From positions 1 to 28,668 of the forward strand of contig JAFGQJ010000229.1 in the NCBI GenBank assembly GCA_016935715.1: a stretch of 28,668 nt of DNA, in the 5' to 3' direction. Source of the DNA: Spirochaetales bacterium. GTDB taxonomy: Bacteria; Spirochaetota; Spirochaetia; SZUA-6; DRHE01. The notes beneath the pieces were generated by a model. It saw nothing but the letters and a program-made list of their open reading frames with translations, did no database searches and was not told the DNA's origin. Shown piece after piece: positions 7,856 through 14,947 of this stretch (its first letter is position 1; each line of letters opens with the position of its first letter). The position numbers were made by a program, and so were the translations under genes.

Positions 7856-8686
7856 TTACTCCTCCTCTATCCTGTAGACAACCTCGCCCGTTCTCATGTC
7901 CAGCTCCCTGATCCGCACCTGCAGCTGCTGTTCGGCGAGCAGATCCAGGATCACCGCGGCGTTGCGCAAAAGCGCCGCCTCCAGCCCGCCGGGAAGTCGC
8001 AGGCGCACGGGGTACTGGATCGGGTACAGCAATAGCTCGAGTCCCCCACCCGATTTCGCGATCAGGCGAAGCTCGGAAATCAGGCGAAAAAGCTGCGGAT
8101 CCTCCCGTCTGAGCCGGGCCAGATCCTCCAGCACCGGCTGCACCTGCACGGGAAGCTTCGTCCCCACCTCCAGCTTTTTGAACTGGATGCCGGTGATCAC
8201 CGGCAAGTCCCATTCGCTCACAGCCCTTCCTATCTCGAACACGACCCCCTGCTCGTCGACCACGATCGGGATGCTGTCCCCATCAGGAGTCGTGAAGAAA
8301 AGCATTGCCAGGGGCGTTCGCCCGTACAGGGTTACGTGCAGGGCATCTGGAAAGACCTTTTCCACGACCGCCGAACGAACCATGGGCAGCTTTTCCAGGG
8401 CGCCCCGGATCTGCACGGGATCCACGGAATAGTAGAAGGCATTCTCCTCGGTGCCGGCGACGGCCAGGATCTCCTCTTTGCTCAGAGGCAGATCGCTTCG
8501 GATCACGATGTTTCGCACCGTCAGGCGGGGGGCAATGACGAAATGGAACACCAGCTCTCCGGCCAGGAACAGGATCAGAGCCATGACCAGGATCAGGAGA
8601 ACCCGGTTGAAAAGCGATTCCCGGTTCCCCCGGCCGGAGCTCCGGGGCCGTTTGCCGTACTTGTCGAAGATCAGCACTTCCGACAT
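7856..8686 (-). CDS. ftsQ: Cell division protein FtsQ/DivIB
   Basis: Bitopic membrane protein of the divisome, acting with FtsL (and FtsB) to regulate septal peptidoglycan synthesis. A short charged cytoplasmic tail (about 30 residues) precedes one transmembrane helix (VLLILVMALILFLAGELVF). A POTRA domain follows (from LTVRNIVIRSDLPLSKEEILAV to VTLYGRTPLAML), then the FtsQ beta domain, giving a normal length of 276. The family is divergent in sequence, and recognition rests on architecture and on position between ftsW and ftsA. The frame is open to a GTG at 8704 inside ftsW. The ATG at 8686 has GGGGGAG at a usable distance and leaves a 5-base gap after ftsW, so I prefer it. Confidence 0.9.
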   Translation of the reverse strand: MSEVLIFDKYGKRPRSSGRGNRESLFNRVLLILVMALILFLAGELVFHFVIAPRLTVRNIVIRSDLPLSKEEILAVAGTEENAFYYSVDPVQIRGALEKLPMVRSAVVEKVFPDALHVTLYGRTPLAMLFFTTPDGDSIPIVVDEQGVVFEIGRAVSEWDLPVITGIQFKKLEVGTKLPVQVQPVLEDLARLRREDPQLFRLISELRLIAKSGGGLELLLYPIQYPVRLRLPGGLEAALLRNAAVILDLLAEQQLQVRIRELDMRTGEVVYRIEEE

Positions 8687-8691
8687 CGCAG

Positions 8692-9846
8692 TCAGCTCCC
8701 CCACCGCTCGTCCAGTCCCAATACACCGCCCCTGCGGGCTCCCTCATCCTGCCCTTGGCGTGAGAGATTGATCAACACGCCTCCCATCATCAGGGTAACC
8801 AGCATCGAGGAGCCGCCGGAGGAGAACAGGGGCAGGGGGATGCCGGTCGCCGGGACGAGCCCGATGGCTACCGCGATGTTGAGCAGAGCCTGGAGGGTGA
8901 TCGTGCTGGTGATTCCGAAGGCCAGGTAGCGGGAATAACTGTCCCTGCCACGCACGACCAGCGAGTAACCCCTCCAGGCAAGGAGGAGAAACAGAACCAG
9001 CACGAGCACGGCGCCCAGGAAGCCGGCCTCCTCACCGACGACCGCGAAGATGAAATCCGAATGGGCTTCGGGGAGTCCTCCCAGTTTTTTAACTCCCCTG
9101 CCCAATCCCCTGCCCCAAAAACCGCCGCTGACGAAGGCGGTTTGAGCCGCTATGACCTGATATCCACTTCCGCTGGGATCGGCCAGCGGATTCAAAAACG
9201 CCATGAGCCGTCGAACCCGGTGAGCCTTCGTGAACAGGAGCATGCCCCCTACGGGCACGAAAAGCAGGCTCAGGAGAATGAAGTATACGATCCGAACCTG
9301 GGCTATGAGAAACATGGACAGAGCGATCAGCAGGATGAAGAAAGCCGTGGAAAAATCATTCTGGAGATAGATCAGGGTGACGAACAGAGACACCACCAGC
9401 AGGGGCGGCAGGAGCGAGTTGATGGGGTCGTTGATGCGGTCCTGCTTCTTGCTGAAAATGGCGGCCAGGTACAGTACCAGCGAGAATTTGACCAGTTCCG
9501 ACGGCTCGAAGGACTGTCCGAACAGGAACAGCCAGCGGCGCGCCCCCATGATCGGCTGGCCGATTCCCGGAACGAAGGTGAGAATCGTCAGGATCAGCGC
9601 CATGGCCACGATCAGGGGCGTGGCCCGCCTGAGAAAATCCAGCGGGACATGGGCGGCGGCCAGCAGGGCCGTGACACCCAGGAGGACCCAGAGCAGCTGA
9701 CGCTTGAAGAAGTAGTAGGGATCCTGGAACAGCCTCTCGGCGTAGTAGGCGGAGGCGGACAGCAGCACGGACAACCCGACGCCGAGCATGAGGATCAGAA
9801 CGAGTACGAGAAGCCTGTCTCCGCGCGCTTTTCCGATTCTTTCCAA
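8692..9846 (-). CDS. ftsW: SEDS-family septal peptidoglycan polymerase FtsW
   Basis: Polytopic membrane glycosyltransferase that polymerises lipid II at the septum with its cognate class B PBP. About ten hydrophobic segments are visible. SEDS signatures include MGARRWL (100-106), SFEPSELVK, GRGLGRG, the loop PEAHSDFIFAVVGEE with the essential Asp at about residue 264, and ATGIPLPLFSSGGSSM near the C-terminus. The common QPDxGT motif reads QNDFST here. The position between mraY and ftsQ indicates FtsW rather than RodA, although sequence alone cannot fully separate them. The start is a TTG 13 bases after mraY, with AGGGG upstream and no in-frame ATG or GTG nearby. No ftsI partner is encoded next to it. 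Confidence 0.94.
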   Translation of the reverse strand: MERIGKARGDRLLVLVLILMLGVGLSVLLSASAYYAERLFQDPYYFFKRQLLWVLLGVTALLAAAHVPLDFLRRATPLIVAMALILTILTFVPGIGQPIMGARRWLFLFGQSFEPSELVKFSLVLYLAAIFSKKQDRINDPINSLLPPLLVVSLFVTLIYLQNDFSTAFFILLIALSMFLIAQVRIVYFILLSLLFVPVGGMLLFTKAHRVRRLMAFLNPLADPSGSGYQVIAAQTAFVSGGFWGRGLGRGVKKLGGLPEAHSDFIFAVVGEEAGFLGAVLVLVLFLLLAWRGYSLVVRGRDSYSRYLAFGITSTITLQALLNIAVAIGLVPATGIPLPLFSSGGSSMLVTLMMGGVLINLSRQGQDEGARRGGVLGLDERWGS

Positions 9847-9859
9847 GACTGCACTACCC

Positions 9860-10939
9860 CTACTGGATCTTCAATGTCGACAGACTCAAGATCGCAAACA
9901 ATCCCCCGAGGATCCAAAACCGTATCACGACCTTGGATTCCGACCAGCCCATCAGCTCGAAATGATGATGCAGGGGAGCCATTTTGAATACCCGTTTGCG
10001 CGTCAATTGATATGAAACGACCTGGATGATGACCGAGAGAACCTCGATCACGAATACCCCGCCCACGATGAACAGCAGAATCTCTTTCTTGATGATCAGG
10101 GCGACGACGCCGAGCACTCCCCCCAGGGAGAGGCTTCCGGTATCCCCCATCATGATCTCAGCCGGGTGGGCATTGAACCAGAGAAAACCAACGGCCGCAC
10201 CCACCAGAGCCAGGCTGTACACGCTGATCTCCCAGCTGCGCTGGATGAAGGGGATCTGAAGGTAGGCGGCATAATCAGCCCGGCCGGCCAGATAGGAGAG
10301 AACGGCGAAGGTGATGCCCACCATGATAACCAGGCCGGTGGCCAGTCCGTCCAGACCGTCGGTCAGATTGATGGCATTGCTGAATCCCACCAGAAGGAGC
10401 ACGGCGAAGGGGATATACCAGCAGGAGAGGTCCGCGATCGGAGTCTTGACAAAGGGCACGTACAGCAGGGTCGTGTGCTCATTGCGGAAGATGAACAGCA
10501 GCAGCACGACCGCCAGGGAGACGACCGTCTGTCCGGAGAACTTGAAGCCCGCCCGCAGACCCGTCTGCTTCTTCTTGAAGACCTTCAGGTAATCGTCCAC
10601 GAAGCCGATCAGGCCGAATCCCAGAGTGGCGCCCAGCAGGATCCACGTGTAGTAGTTGTCCCAGTCCTGCCACAGCACCACGGAGACCACGATGGCGAGA
10701 ATGATCATCACGCCGCCCATGGTCGGGGTACCGGTTTTTTCCAGATGGCGCTGCGGCACGTCGGCCCGGATCGACTCTCCCGTTTTCAGCTCCTGCAGCT
10801 TTCGAATCATCCACGGCCCGATCAGCAGGCAGAACACGAGGGCCGTGAGGGCGGCGTAGGCGGCTCTAAAGGTTATGTATTGGAAGACATTGAAGACCGT
10901 GAAGTATTTGACGAGCGGATACAGGAGTTTCAGTACCAT
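9860..10939 (-). CDS. mraY: Phospho-N-acetylmuramoyl-pentapeptide-transferase MraY
   Basis: Integral membrane enzyme that moves phospho-MurNAc-pentapeptide from UDP to undecaprenyl phosphate, forming lipid I. Clear family motifs: KTGTPTMGG (68-76), the Mg-binding DDYLK (Asp115/Asp116), NLTDGLDGLA (191-200), FNAHPAEIMMGDTGS with Asp266, and the C-terminal PLHHHFELMGWSE with His324-326. Roughly ten transmembrane helices and 359 residues match the family. The ATG start lies three bases after the murF stop, so the two are coupled. The murF-mraY order is standard. The murD gene that usually follows is missing, and ftsW comes next. Confidence 0.98.
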   Translation of the reverse strand: MVLKLLYPLVKYFTVFNVFQYITFRAAYAALTALVFCLLIGPWMIRKLQELKTGESIRADVPQRHLEKTGTPTMGGVMIILAIVVSVVLWQDWDNYYTWILLGATLGFGLIGFVDDYLKVFKKKQTGLRAGFKFSGQTVVSLAVVLLLFIFRNEHTTLLYVPFVKTPIADLSCWYIPFAVLLLVGFSNAINLTDGLDGLATGLVIMVGITFAVLSYLAGRADYAAYLQIPFIQRSWEISVYSLALVGAAVGFLWFNAHPAEIMMGDTGSLSLGGVLGVVALIIKKEILLFIVGGVFVIEVLSVIIQVVSYQLTRKRVFKMAPLHHHFELMGWSESKVVIRFWILGGLFAILSLSTLKIQ

Positions 10940-10942
10940 TGC

Positions 10943-12352
10943 TCACCCTTCATCCAGTTCCGGCAGGAGCCTCTCCAGCTCGGCGGCTCTCGATCCTTTG
11001 ATCAGCAACAGGTCCCCCTCGCGCAGGTAGGATCTCACAGCCGAGCCCAGCGACTGGAAATCCGTCATCCAGCTCAGCGTGCCTTCGAAGCTCCTGCGCC
11101 GCAACTCCCGCCAGGCCTCCTCCATCTCCTCGCCGAAGAGAAACAGCGCCTGAAAATCGCAGGAGCTCGCCAGGGCTCCGATCTGCCGGTGCGCCTGTGC
11201 TCCCTGCTGTCCCAGTTCTTTCATCGAGCCGAGCACACCGATCTTTCTTCCCGGCCAGGGCAGCGAGGACAGAAATTCGAAGACCTGGATGAAGGATTCG
11301 GGATTGGCATTGTAGCAATCCTGGATGATGGTTACCGGACCGCGGATGATCTGGGACCGCCCGAACAGCGGCCTGACGTTCTCCAGTCCCTGTTTTATAT
11401 TTTCTTTACTTATCCCCAGTTCCGCCGATACCGATATCGAGGCCAATGCGTTTCGAAGATTGTGGGGACCAAAAAGGGGGAAGCGGATCCGGAGCCCCTC
11501 CCAGTGGATGATGGTACCATCCAGCCCCAGATCCTCACTTCCTCCGTACCCTCGGGTATGACGGGGTCCAAAGCGGATGATTTCCCCGCGCACCTCTTCG
11601 CTCAGCAACTGCCCGTATTCCTCCTCCTCGTAGATGAAGGCTTTCTGGGATCCCTCGAAATGACCCAGGATCTTTTTCTTCTCCCGGGCGATCCCCTCGC
11701 GGGATCCGAGAAACCCGATATGAGCGGTACCGATATTGGTGATCACAGCGATGTCGGGACGATAGATATCCGCCAGGACGTCCATCTCCCCCGGATGATT
11801 CACCGCCAGTTCGAACACCGCCGCGCGATGCTCCCTGCCGACCAGGAAGCAGGACAGGGGCAGGCCGATCTCCGAGTTCAAATTCCCCTGGCTGACCACC
11901 GTGGGCCGGTCCAGAGCGATGATGCCGCCGAGAATCTCCTTGGTCGTGGTTTTGCCGCTGCTTCCGGTCACGCCGATCCTCAGGAGCTCCGGAAACCGGG
12001 CCAGGTGGGCCTTCGCAAGGTTCTGCAATCCGACGAGGGAGTCATCCGCCACGATCACGCTGACCCAGGGCTTCGCCCGCAGCAGGCTCTCGAGCCGCTG
12101 CCGCCGCCGCTGCCACTGTTCGCCGGTAACCAGCACGGCCGCCGCTCCCTGCTGGAGCGCCTGGGGGATGAAATCGTGTCCGTCGACCCGCTGCCCCGCG
12201 AGGGCCACGAACAACGATCCCTCCTGCGCCTGCCGGGAATCTATCACGACGGTCCGGATATCCCGTTCGCCTCTGAACGCGAAGCGGCCGCCGGAGTAGC
12301 GGCAGGCCTGCTCAGGAGAAAGCAGGGCACCTCCCAGCACCGTATCAGTCAA
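10943..12352 (-). CDS. murF: UDP-MurNAc-tripeptide--D-alanyl-D-alanine ligase MurF
   Basis: Cytoplasmic ATP-dependent ligase that adds D-Ala-D-Ala to UDP-MurNAc-tripeptide. The N-terminal substrate-binding domain contains IDSRQAQEGSLFVALAGQRVDGHDFI. The central ATPase domain has the Mur P-loop GVTGSSGKTTTKE near residues 127-139, followed by SQGNLNSEIGLPLS and ELAVNHPGEMD. The C-terminal domain begins near FGPHNLRNALA and includes DCYNANPESF, typical of MurF rather than MurE or MurC. The frame opens with a GTG at 12361, but GGAGG directly abuts that codon. The TTG at 12352 sits nine bases from GGAGG and is preferred; it overlaps ftsL by 8 bases. murE, its usual upstream neighbour, is not in this cluster. 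Confidence 0.96.
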   Translation of the reverse strand: MTDTVLGGALLSPEQACRYSGGRFAFRGERDIRTVVIDSRQAQEGSLFVALAGQRVDGHDFIPQALQQGAAAVLVTGEQWQRRRQRLESLLRAKPWVSVIVADDSLVGLQNLAKAHLARFPELLRIGVTGSSGKTTTKEILGGIIALDRPTVVSQGNLNSEIGLPLSCFLVGREHRAAVFELAVNHPGEMDVLADIYRPDIAVITNIGTAHIGFLGSREGIAREKKKILGHFEGSQKAFIYEEEEYGQLLSEEVRGEIIRFGPRHTRGYGGSEDLGLDGTIIHWEGLRIRFPLFGPHNLRNALASISVSAELGISKENIKQGLENVRPLFGRSQIIRGPVTIIQDCYNANPESFIQVFEFLSSLPWPGRKIGVLGSMKELGQQGAQAHRQIGALASSCDFQALFLFGEEMEEAWRELRRRSFEGTLSWMTDFQSLGSAVRSYLREGDLLLIKGSRAAELERLLPELDEG

Positions 12353-12632
12353 GCTGGCCACCCTCCAGTTCTATCTCGATGACCTCCTGCGCCTTCAAAG
12401 GCCGCAACCCCAACCGTTCCACGGCCAGGGTCTTGACCCGCTGAGGGGAGCTGAGCGCGGCCAGTGCGGCGATCGCCTTCTTGTTCTGTTCCAGCCAGTT
12501 CTTCTGCTCCAGCTCCAGCTTCTCCACCTCCCGCTCCAATTCCTGGTAACGGAATCCCTGCCAGGTGTTCAGGAAGAACAGTGCCAGGAAAGCCAGAACC
12601 ATGAGGAGAAAAACGGGTGATCGAAGCCTCAT
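12345..12632 (-). CDS. ftsL: FtsL-like divisome protein
   Basis: Small bitopic membrane protein of 95 residues. A short basic N-terminus (MRLR) is followed by one transmembrane helix (SPVFLLMVLAFLALFFLNTW) and a periplasmic coiled coil (QELEREVEKLELEQKNWLEQNK). It ends in a segment like the FtsL/FtsB tail (SPQRVKTLAVERLGLRPLKAQEV), whose ERLGL-type motif is common in FtsL. FtsL proteins have little sequence conservation, so the call relies on architecture and on the position between rsmH and murF. The ATG overlaps the rsmH stop in an ATGA arrangement, and CTGGAG lies eight bases before it. In most dcw clusters ftsI follows; here murF follows directly. Confidence 0.88.
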   Translation of the reverse strand: MRLRSPVFLLMVLAFLALFFLNTWQGFRYQELEREVEKLELEQKNWLEQNKKAIAALAALSSPQRVKTLAVERLGLRPLKAQEVIEIELEGGQLD

Positions 12633-13564
12633 GCAATTTTCTCCAGGACCCTGAAACGGGCGCTGCGGGAGGCTGGATTTCCACGCACTTCCGCCTCCTC
12701 AGCCATCACCGGCTTGCGGGTCAGTATCCTTGCCCGTCTGCGGCCCCCACATTGACAGATCGGCGAATCCGGGGGGCAGGTACAGGACTTATTGCGTTCC
12801 TGATAGAAACGCTTCACGATGCGATCCTCCAAGGAGTGAAAGGAGATGACTCCCATCCTTCCACCGACTGCCAGACTCTCGAAGGCAAGGGGCAGGGTGG
12901 CGCTCAACAGCTCCAATTCGCCGTTGACCGCGATCCGCAGAGCCTGGAACGTCCGCGTAGCCGGATGAATCCTCCCGTGCCGATAGGAGGGAGGCACCGC
13001 GTTGCCGATGATCCGGGCCAGAGCTTGAGAATCCCGGATCGGGGCTTTGCTGCGTTCGGCCACGATTGCCGCGCTGATCGCGGAGGCGTACCGCTCCTCA
13101 CCGTAATCACGGATCATGTCCCGAAGCTCCTCTCTGGAGCTGGCGGCGATCAACTGCTCAGCACTGAAACCTTTTTCGTTATCGAGTCGCATATCCAGCG
13201 GTTCAGCCCGGCGAAACGAAAAGCCGCGTCCGCTGACCTGATAATGGAACATCGATACTCCCAGATCGAAAAAAATTCGCTGTGGTGAACCGACCACCAG
13301 CTCCGAAGCGGAACGAAAAAAATCGAGAAAGCTCATCCGGAACAATCTGACCCGCGAACCGAAGCGATCCAGCCGCCGGCTGGCCCGCTCCAGGATCTGC
13401 CGGTCCCTCTCCACACCGAACAGGATGAGCCGGGGATCCTCGGCCAGAAAAGCTTCGGCGTGCCCTCCCTCGCCGAGCGTGGCGTCGATGAAAACGATCT
13501 GCTCGCCCCGTCCCCTCAGCAGATCCATTACCGGACCAAGAAGTACCGGCTGGTGGATGAACAC
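12629..13564 (-). CDS. rsmH: 16S rRNA m4C1402 methyltransferase RsmH (MraW)
   Basis: SAM-dependent methyltransferase acting on N4 of C1402 of 16S rRNA. It begins FIHQPVLLGPVMDLL, as RsmH proteins do, followed by the SAM-binding motif FIDATLGEGGHAEAFL and VERDRQIL. Further family landmarks are FFDLGVSMFHYQV, GERYASAISAAIV, TFQALRIAVNGEL and ISFHSLEDRIVKRFY, with the usual cysteine cluster CTCPPDSPICQCGG near the end. The frame extends to a TTG at 13591. The GTG at 13564 has GGAG at good spacing, avoids overlapping mraZ and gives the family-typical N-terminus, for a length of 311. It lies 16 bases after mraZ and overlaps ftsL by 4. Confidence 0.97.
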   Translation of the reverse strand: MFIHQPVLLGPVMDLLRGRGEQIVFIDATLGEGGHAEAFLAEDPRLILFGVERDRQILERASRRLDRFGSRVRLFRMSFLDFFRSASELVVGSPQRIFFDLGVSMFHYQVSGRGFSFRRAEPLDMRLDNEKGFSAEQLIAASSREELRDMIRDYGEERYASAISAAIVAERSKAPIRDSQALARIIGNAVPPSYRHGRIHPATRTFQALRIAVNGELELLSATLPLAFESLAVGGRMGVISFHSLEDRIVKRFYQERNKSCTCPPDSPICQCGGRRRARILTRKPVMAEEAEVRGNPASRSARFRVLEKIA

Positions 13565-13580
13565 AATCCCCTCCCCGCTG

Positions 13581-14021
13581 CTACAGAGCAATCTTGTTTC
13601 CTATCTCTTCGGCAGCCTCCTTGAACTTGCTCTCATTCTGCTCGAGGTAGGCCGAGTAGCTTTCCTCGTCCCATATCTCTATATAGCTTTGAATACCGAG
13701 GATGATGCACTCCTTCTTCAAAGCGGCGAACTCTTTCAGGGTCGTCGGGATTATGATCCTGCCCGACCGATCGATCTCCGTCTCCTGAGCCGGGGCGATG
13801 ATCCGCCTCTGCATGAGCCTGGCTTTTTCCTGGAACAGAGATGTGGATCCGATCAGACTCTGAGCGATCTTTTTCCATTCGTCGTGGGGGAACAGCCACA
13901 GGCACCGGTCCACCCCGCGGGTCAGCACGACGGAGTTTCCCGCAATGTCGGCGCGAATTCGAGAGGGGATCATCAGCCTGTTCTTGTCGTCGAGGGAATA
14001 ACGATATTCTCCCGTCAGCAT
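13581..14021 (-). CDS. mraZ: Transcriptional regulator MraZ
   Basis: AbrB-fold DNA-binding protein that controls the dcw operon, often autoregulating its own promoter. Two MraZ half-domains are visible: the first from GEYRYSLDDKNRLMIPSRIR to about residue 55, the second from QETEIDRSGRIIIPTTLKEF onward, with the conserved D-x-x-x-R patterns (DDKNR, DRSGR). The length of 146 is typical. The ATG has a modest AGGAT site a few bases upstream. It is the first gene of the minus-strand operon. Two MraZ-box repeats lie in its leader at 14053-14069, which supports self-regulation. Confidence 0.97.
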   Translation of the reverse strand: MLTGEYRYSLDDKNRLMIPSRIRADIAGNSVVLTRGVDRCLWLFPHDEWKKIAQSLIGSTSLFQEKARLMQRRIIAPAQETEIDRSGRIIIPTTLKEFAALKKECIILGIQSYIEIWDEESYSAYLEQNESKFKEAAEEIGNKIAL

Positions 14022-14052
14022 ACCCTATCCTACCACCAGCACGGTCATCTCC

Positions 14053-14069
14053 CCCACTTTTTCCCACTT
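14053..14069 (-). promoter_or_regulatory. MraZ box: two AAGTGGG repeats 10 bp apart
   Basis: Read on the minus strand, AAGTGGG occurs at 14069-14063 and again at 14059-14053, exactly 10 bases apart. GTGGG-type direct repeats with about one helical turn between them are the known MraZ target in several bacteria. They sit just downstream of the predicted -10 of the mraZ promoter, where a bound protein would block initiation. A third partial copy (CTGGTGG) lies near 14034-14040. The function is inferred from the match and position. Confidence 0.8.
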
Positions 14070-14073
14070 TGTA

Positions 14074-14104
14074 ACTATACTATCCCATCTCCGCCAATTG
14101 TCAA
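14074..14104 (-). promoter_or_regulatory. Promoter of the mraZ-xerC operon
   Basis: On the minus strand a perfect -35 box TTGACA (14104-14099) is followed by TATAGT (14079-14074) with a 19-base spacer, or alternatively by TAGTAT (14082-14077) with a 16-base spacer. Transcription would begin around 14065-14070, within the MraZ repeats, leaving a leader of about 45 bases. It is the only strong promoter I see for the following 14 kb of genes. Confidence 0.7.
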
Positions 14105-14170
14105 CAATCTTTTCCCGGCGGGGGTGTGATTTGGGACGGAGAATCACTGATTTACTATATATATGTTATG

Positions 14171-14186
14171 CAAATTCGCGAAATTG
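14171..14186. promoter_or_regulatory. Operator-like dyad CAAATTCGCGAAATTG
   Basis: A 16-base near-perfect inverted repeat with arms CAA..TTG around an 8-base palindrome TTCGCGAA and one symmetrical A/A mismatch per side. Its right arm overlaps the -35 box of the plus-strand promoter, the position expected for a repressor site. The regulator is unknown. Confidence 0.5.
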
Positions 14187-14212
14187 ACGCTGCTCCGAGA
14201 AATCTGTATCTT
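14184..14212 (+). promoter_or_regulatory. Promoter of the DUF1820-STAS pair
   Basis: TTGACG (14184-14189), a 17-base spacer and TATCTT (14207-14212) form a plausible sigma-70 promoter pointing toward the DUF1820 gene. The transcript would start near 14219, about 55 bases before the start codon. The -10 box is only a moderate match. Confidence 0.5.
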
Positions 14213-14273
14213 GGAGTAGATCAGCACGGGTCACATCGAGCACGGCGTGCCCGCGGGAAGAGGGAGAGAAGCA

Positions 14274-14594
14274 TTGTCTCTATACCGGGTTCACTTCAAA
14301 TGGAAAGACAAGGAAGTCCAGCTCACCGCCAAGAGTCTCGATCTGACGCATCCCTACTTCGTTTCGATAAAGGATCTGGTTTTCGACGACAAGAAAACGC
14401 TGATCATCAATCCTGCCCAGGACGATATTATAAAGGCTTTCGGCAGCTCGAAGCATCTCATGATCCCCTTTCAGACCGTGTTGCTGATCGAAGAGATCGA
14501 GGAGCAGGAAGGGGCCGTTCGCCGATTCACCCTCGTCGAGGGGGAGGGCGGCGCCGGGGAGGAGCGGGAAGATCGGGGAGATGCTCAGTCCTGA
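14274..14594 (+). CDS. DUF1820 family protein
   Basis: Small soluble protein of 106 residues resembling the DUF1820 family, which I know mainly from proteobacteria: YRVHFKWKDKEVQLTAKSL at the start, then FVSIKDLVFDDKKTLIINP, HLMIPFQTVLLIEEIEEQ and an acidic tail. The family begins with a short beta strand of the form YRVxF, which fits the TTG start at 14274; GGGAGAGA lies six bases upstream. A GTG at 14247 is in frame but has no good ribosome site. The molecular function of DUF1820 is unknown; small RNA- or protein-binding roles are only guesses. It is divergently placed from mraZ and is followed 38 bases later by a STAS gene, so the two probably share a transcript. Confidence 0.8.
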   Translation: MSLYRVHFKWKDKEVQLTAKSLDLTHPYFVSIKDLVFDDKKTLIINPAQDDIIKAFGSSKHLMIPFQTVLLIEEIEEQEGAVRRFTLVEGEGGAGEEREDRGDAQS

Positions 14595-14632
14595 CCGTGA
14601 GCGGTACGCGCGGAGAGCGAAAGAGGAAAACC

Positions 14633-14938
14633 ATGTTTGTTCGAGATGAAAGCGTTGAAGGGGAAGTCCGGCTGAAGGTAAACGGAGCCTTGAACAGCGA
14701 GGCTGCGGAGAAGTTTCAAAAAGAACTCGCCGAACTTGCTGCCGGGGACTGCAGAACCATCATCCTCGACCTGAGCGAGGTTCCTTCGATCAACTCCACC
14801 AGTCTCGGCAAGATCCTCCTCCTGCGAAAGGCCCTCACCGAGGAGGACCGCACGATCCGCATCAACGGCTGCAGTGATGCCCTTTACAACACCTTTCAGC
14901 TGATCAACTTCGACAGGCTCATCAGCATCGATCGCTGA
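14633..14938 (+). CDS. STAS-domain protein, anti-sigma factor antagonist-like
   Basis: Single-domain protein of 101 residues with the STAS fold, as in SpoIIAA/RsbV-type anti-anti-sigma factors. It starts with VEGEVRLKVNGALNSEAAEKF, then the hallmark IILDLSEVPSINSTSLGKIL, where the phosphorylatable serine of the family falls at Ser55 (N54-S55-T56-S57), and ends with LINFDRLISI. The usual Asp before the serine is Asn. The ATG has GAGG six bases upstream. No kinase, phosphatase or sigma factor gene is nearby, so its partners are elsewhere. Its stop codon is only nine bases from the end of the convergent GH57 gene. Confidence 0.9.
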   Translation: MFVRDESVEGEVRLKVNGALNSEAAEKFQKELAELAAGDCRTIILDLSEVPSINSTSLGKILLLRKALTEEDRTIRINGCSDALYNTFQLINFDRLISIDR

Positions 14939-14939
14939 T
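14921..14939. terminator. Weak hairpin at the STAS/GH57 convergent ends
   Basis: ATCAGC and GCTGAT form a 6-bp stem around a 7-base loop, overlapping the STAS stop codon. There is no proper U-run on either strand, so it is at best a weak bidirectional end signal. Confidence 0.25.
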
Positions 14940-14947
14940 TTGGAGGT

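Noticed and set aside
10166..12382. A 738-codon open frame on the plus strand opposite murF and mraY
   Set aside because: It is an antisense shadow: high GC keeps the frame open, the translation is rich in Gln/His/Pro without domains, and the minus strand encodes clear MurF and MraY.
14150..14170. The TATATATA stretch as a second mraZ promoter
   Set aside because: On the minus strand a TATAGT is present, but no acceptable -35 lies 16-19 bases upstream, while a better promoter exists at 14074-14104.
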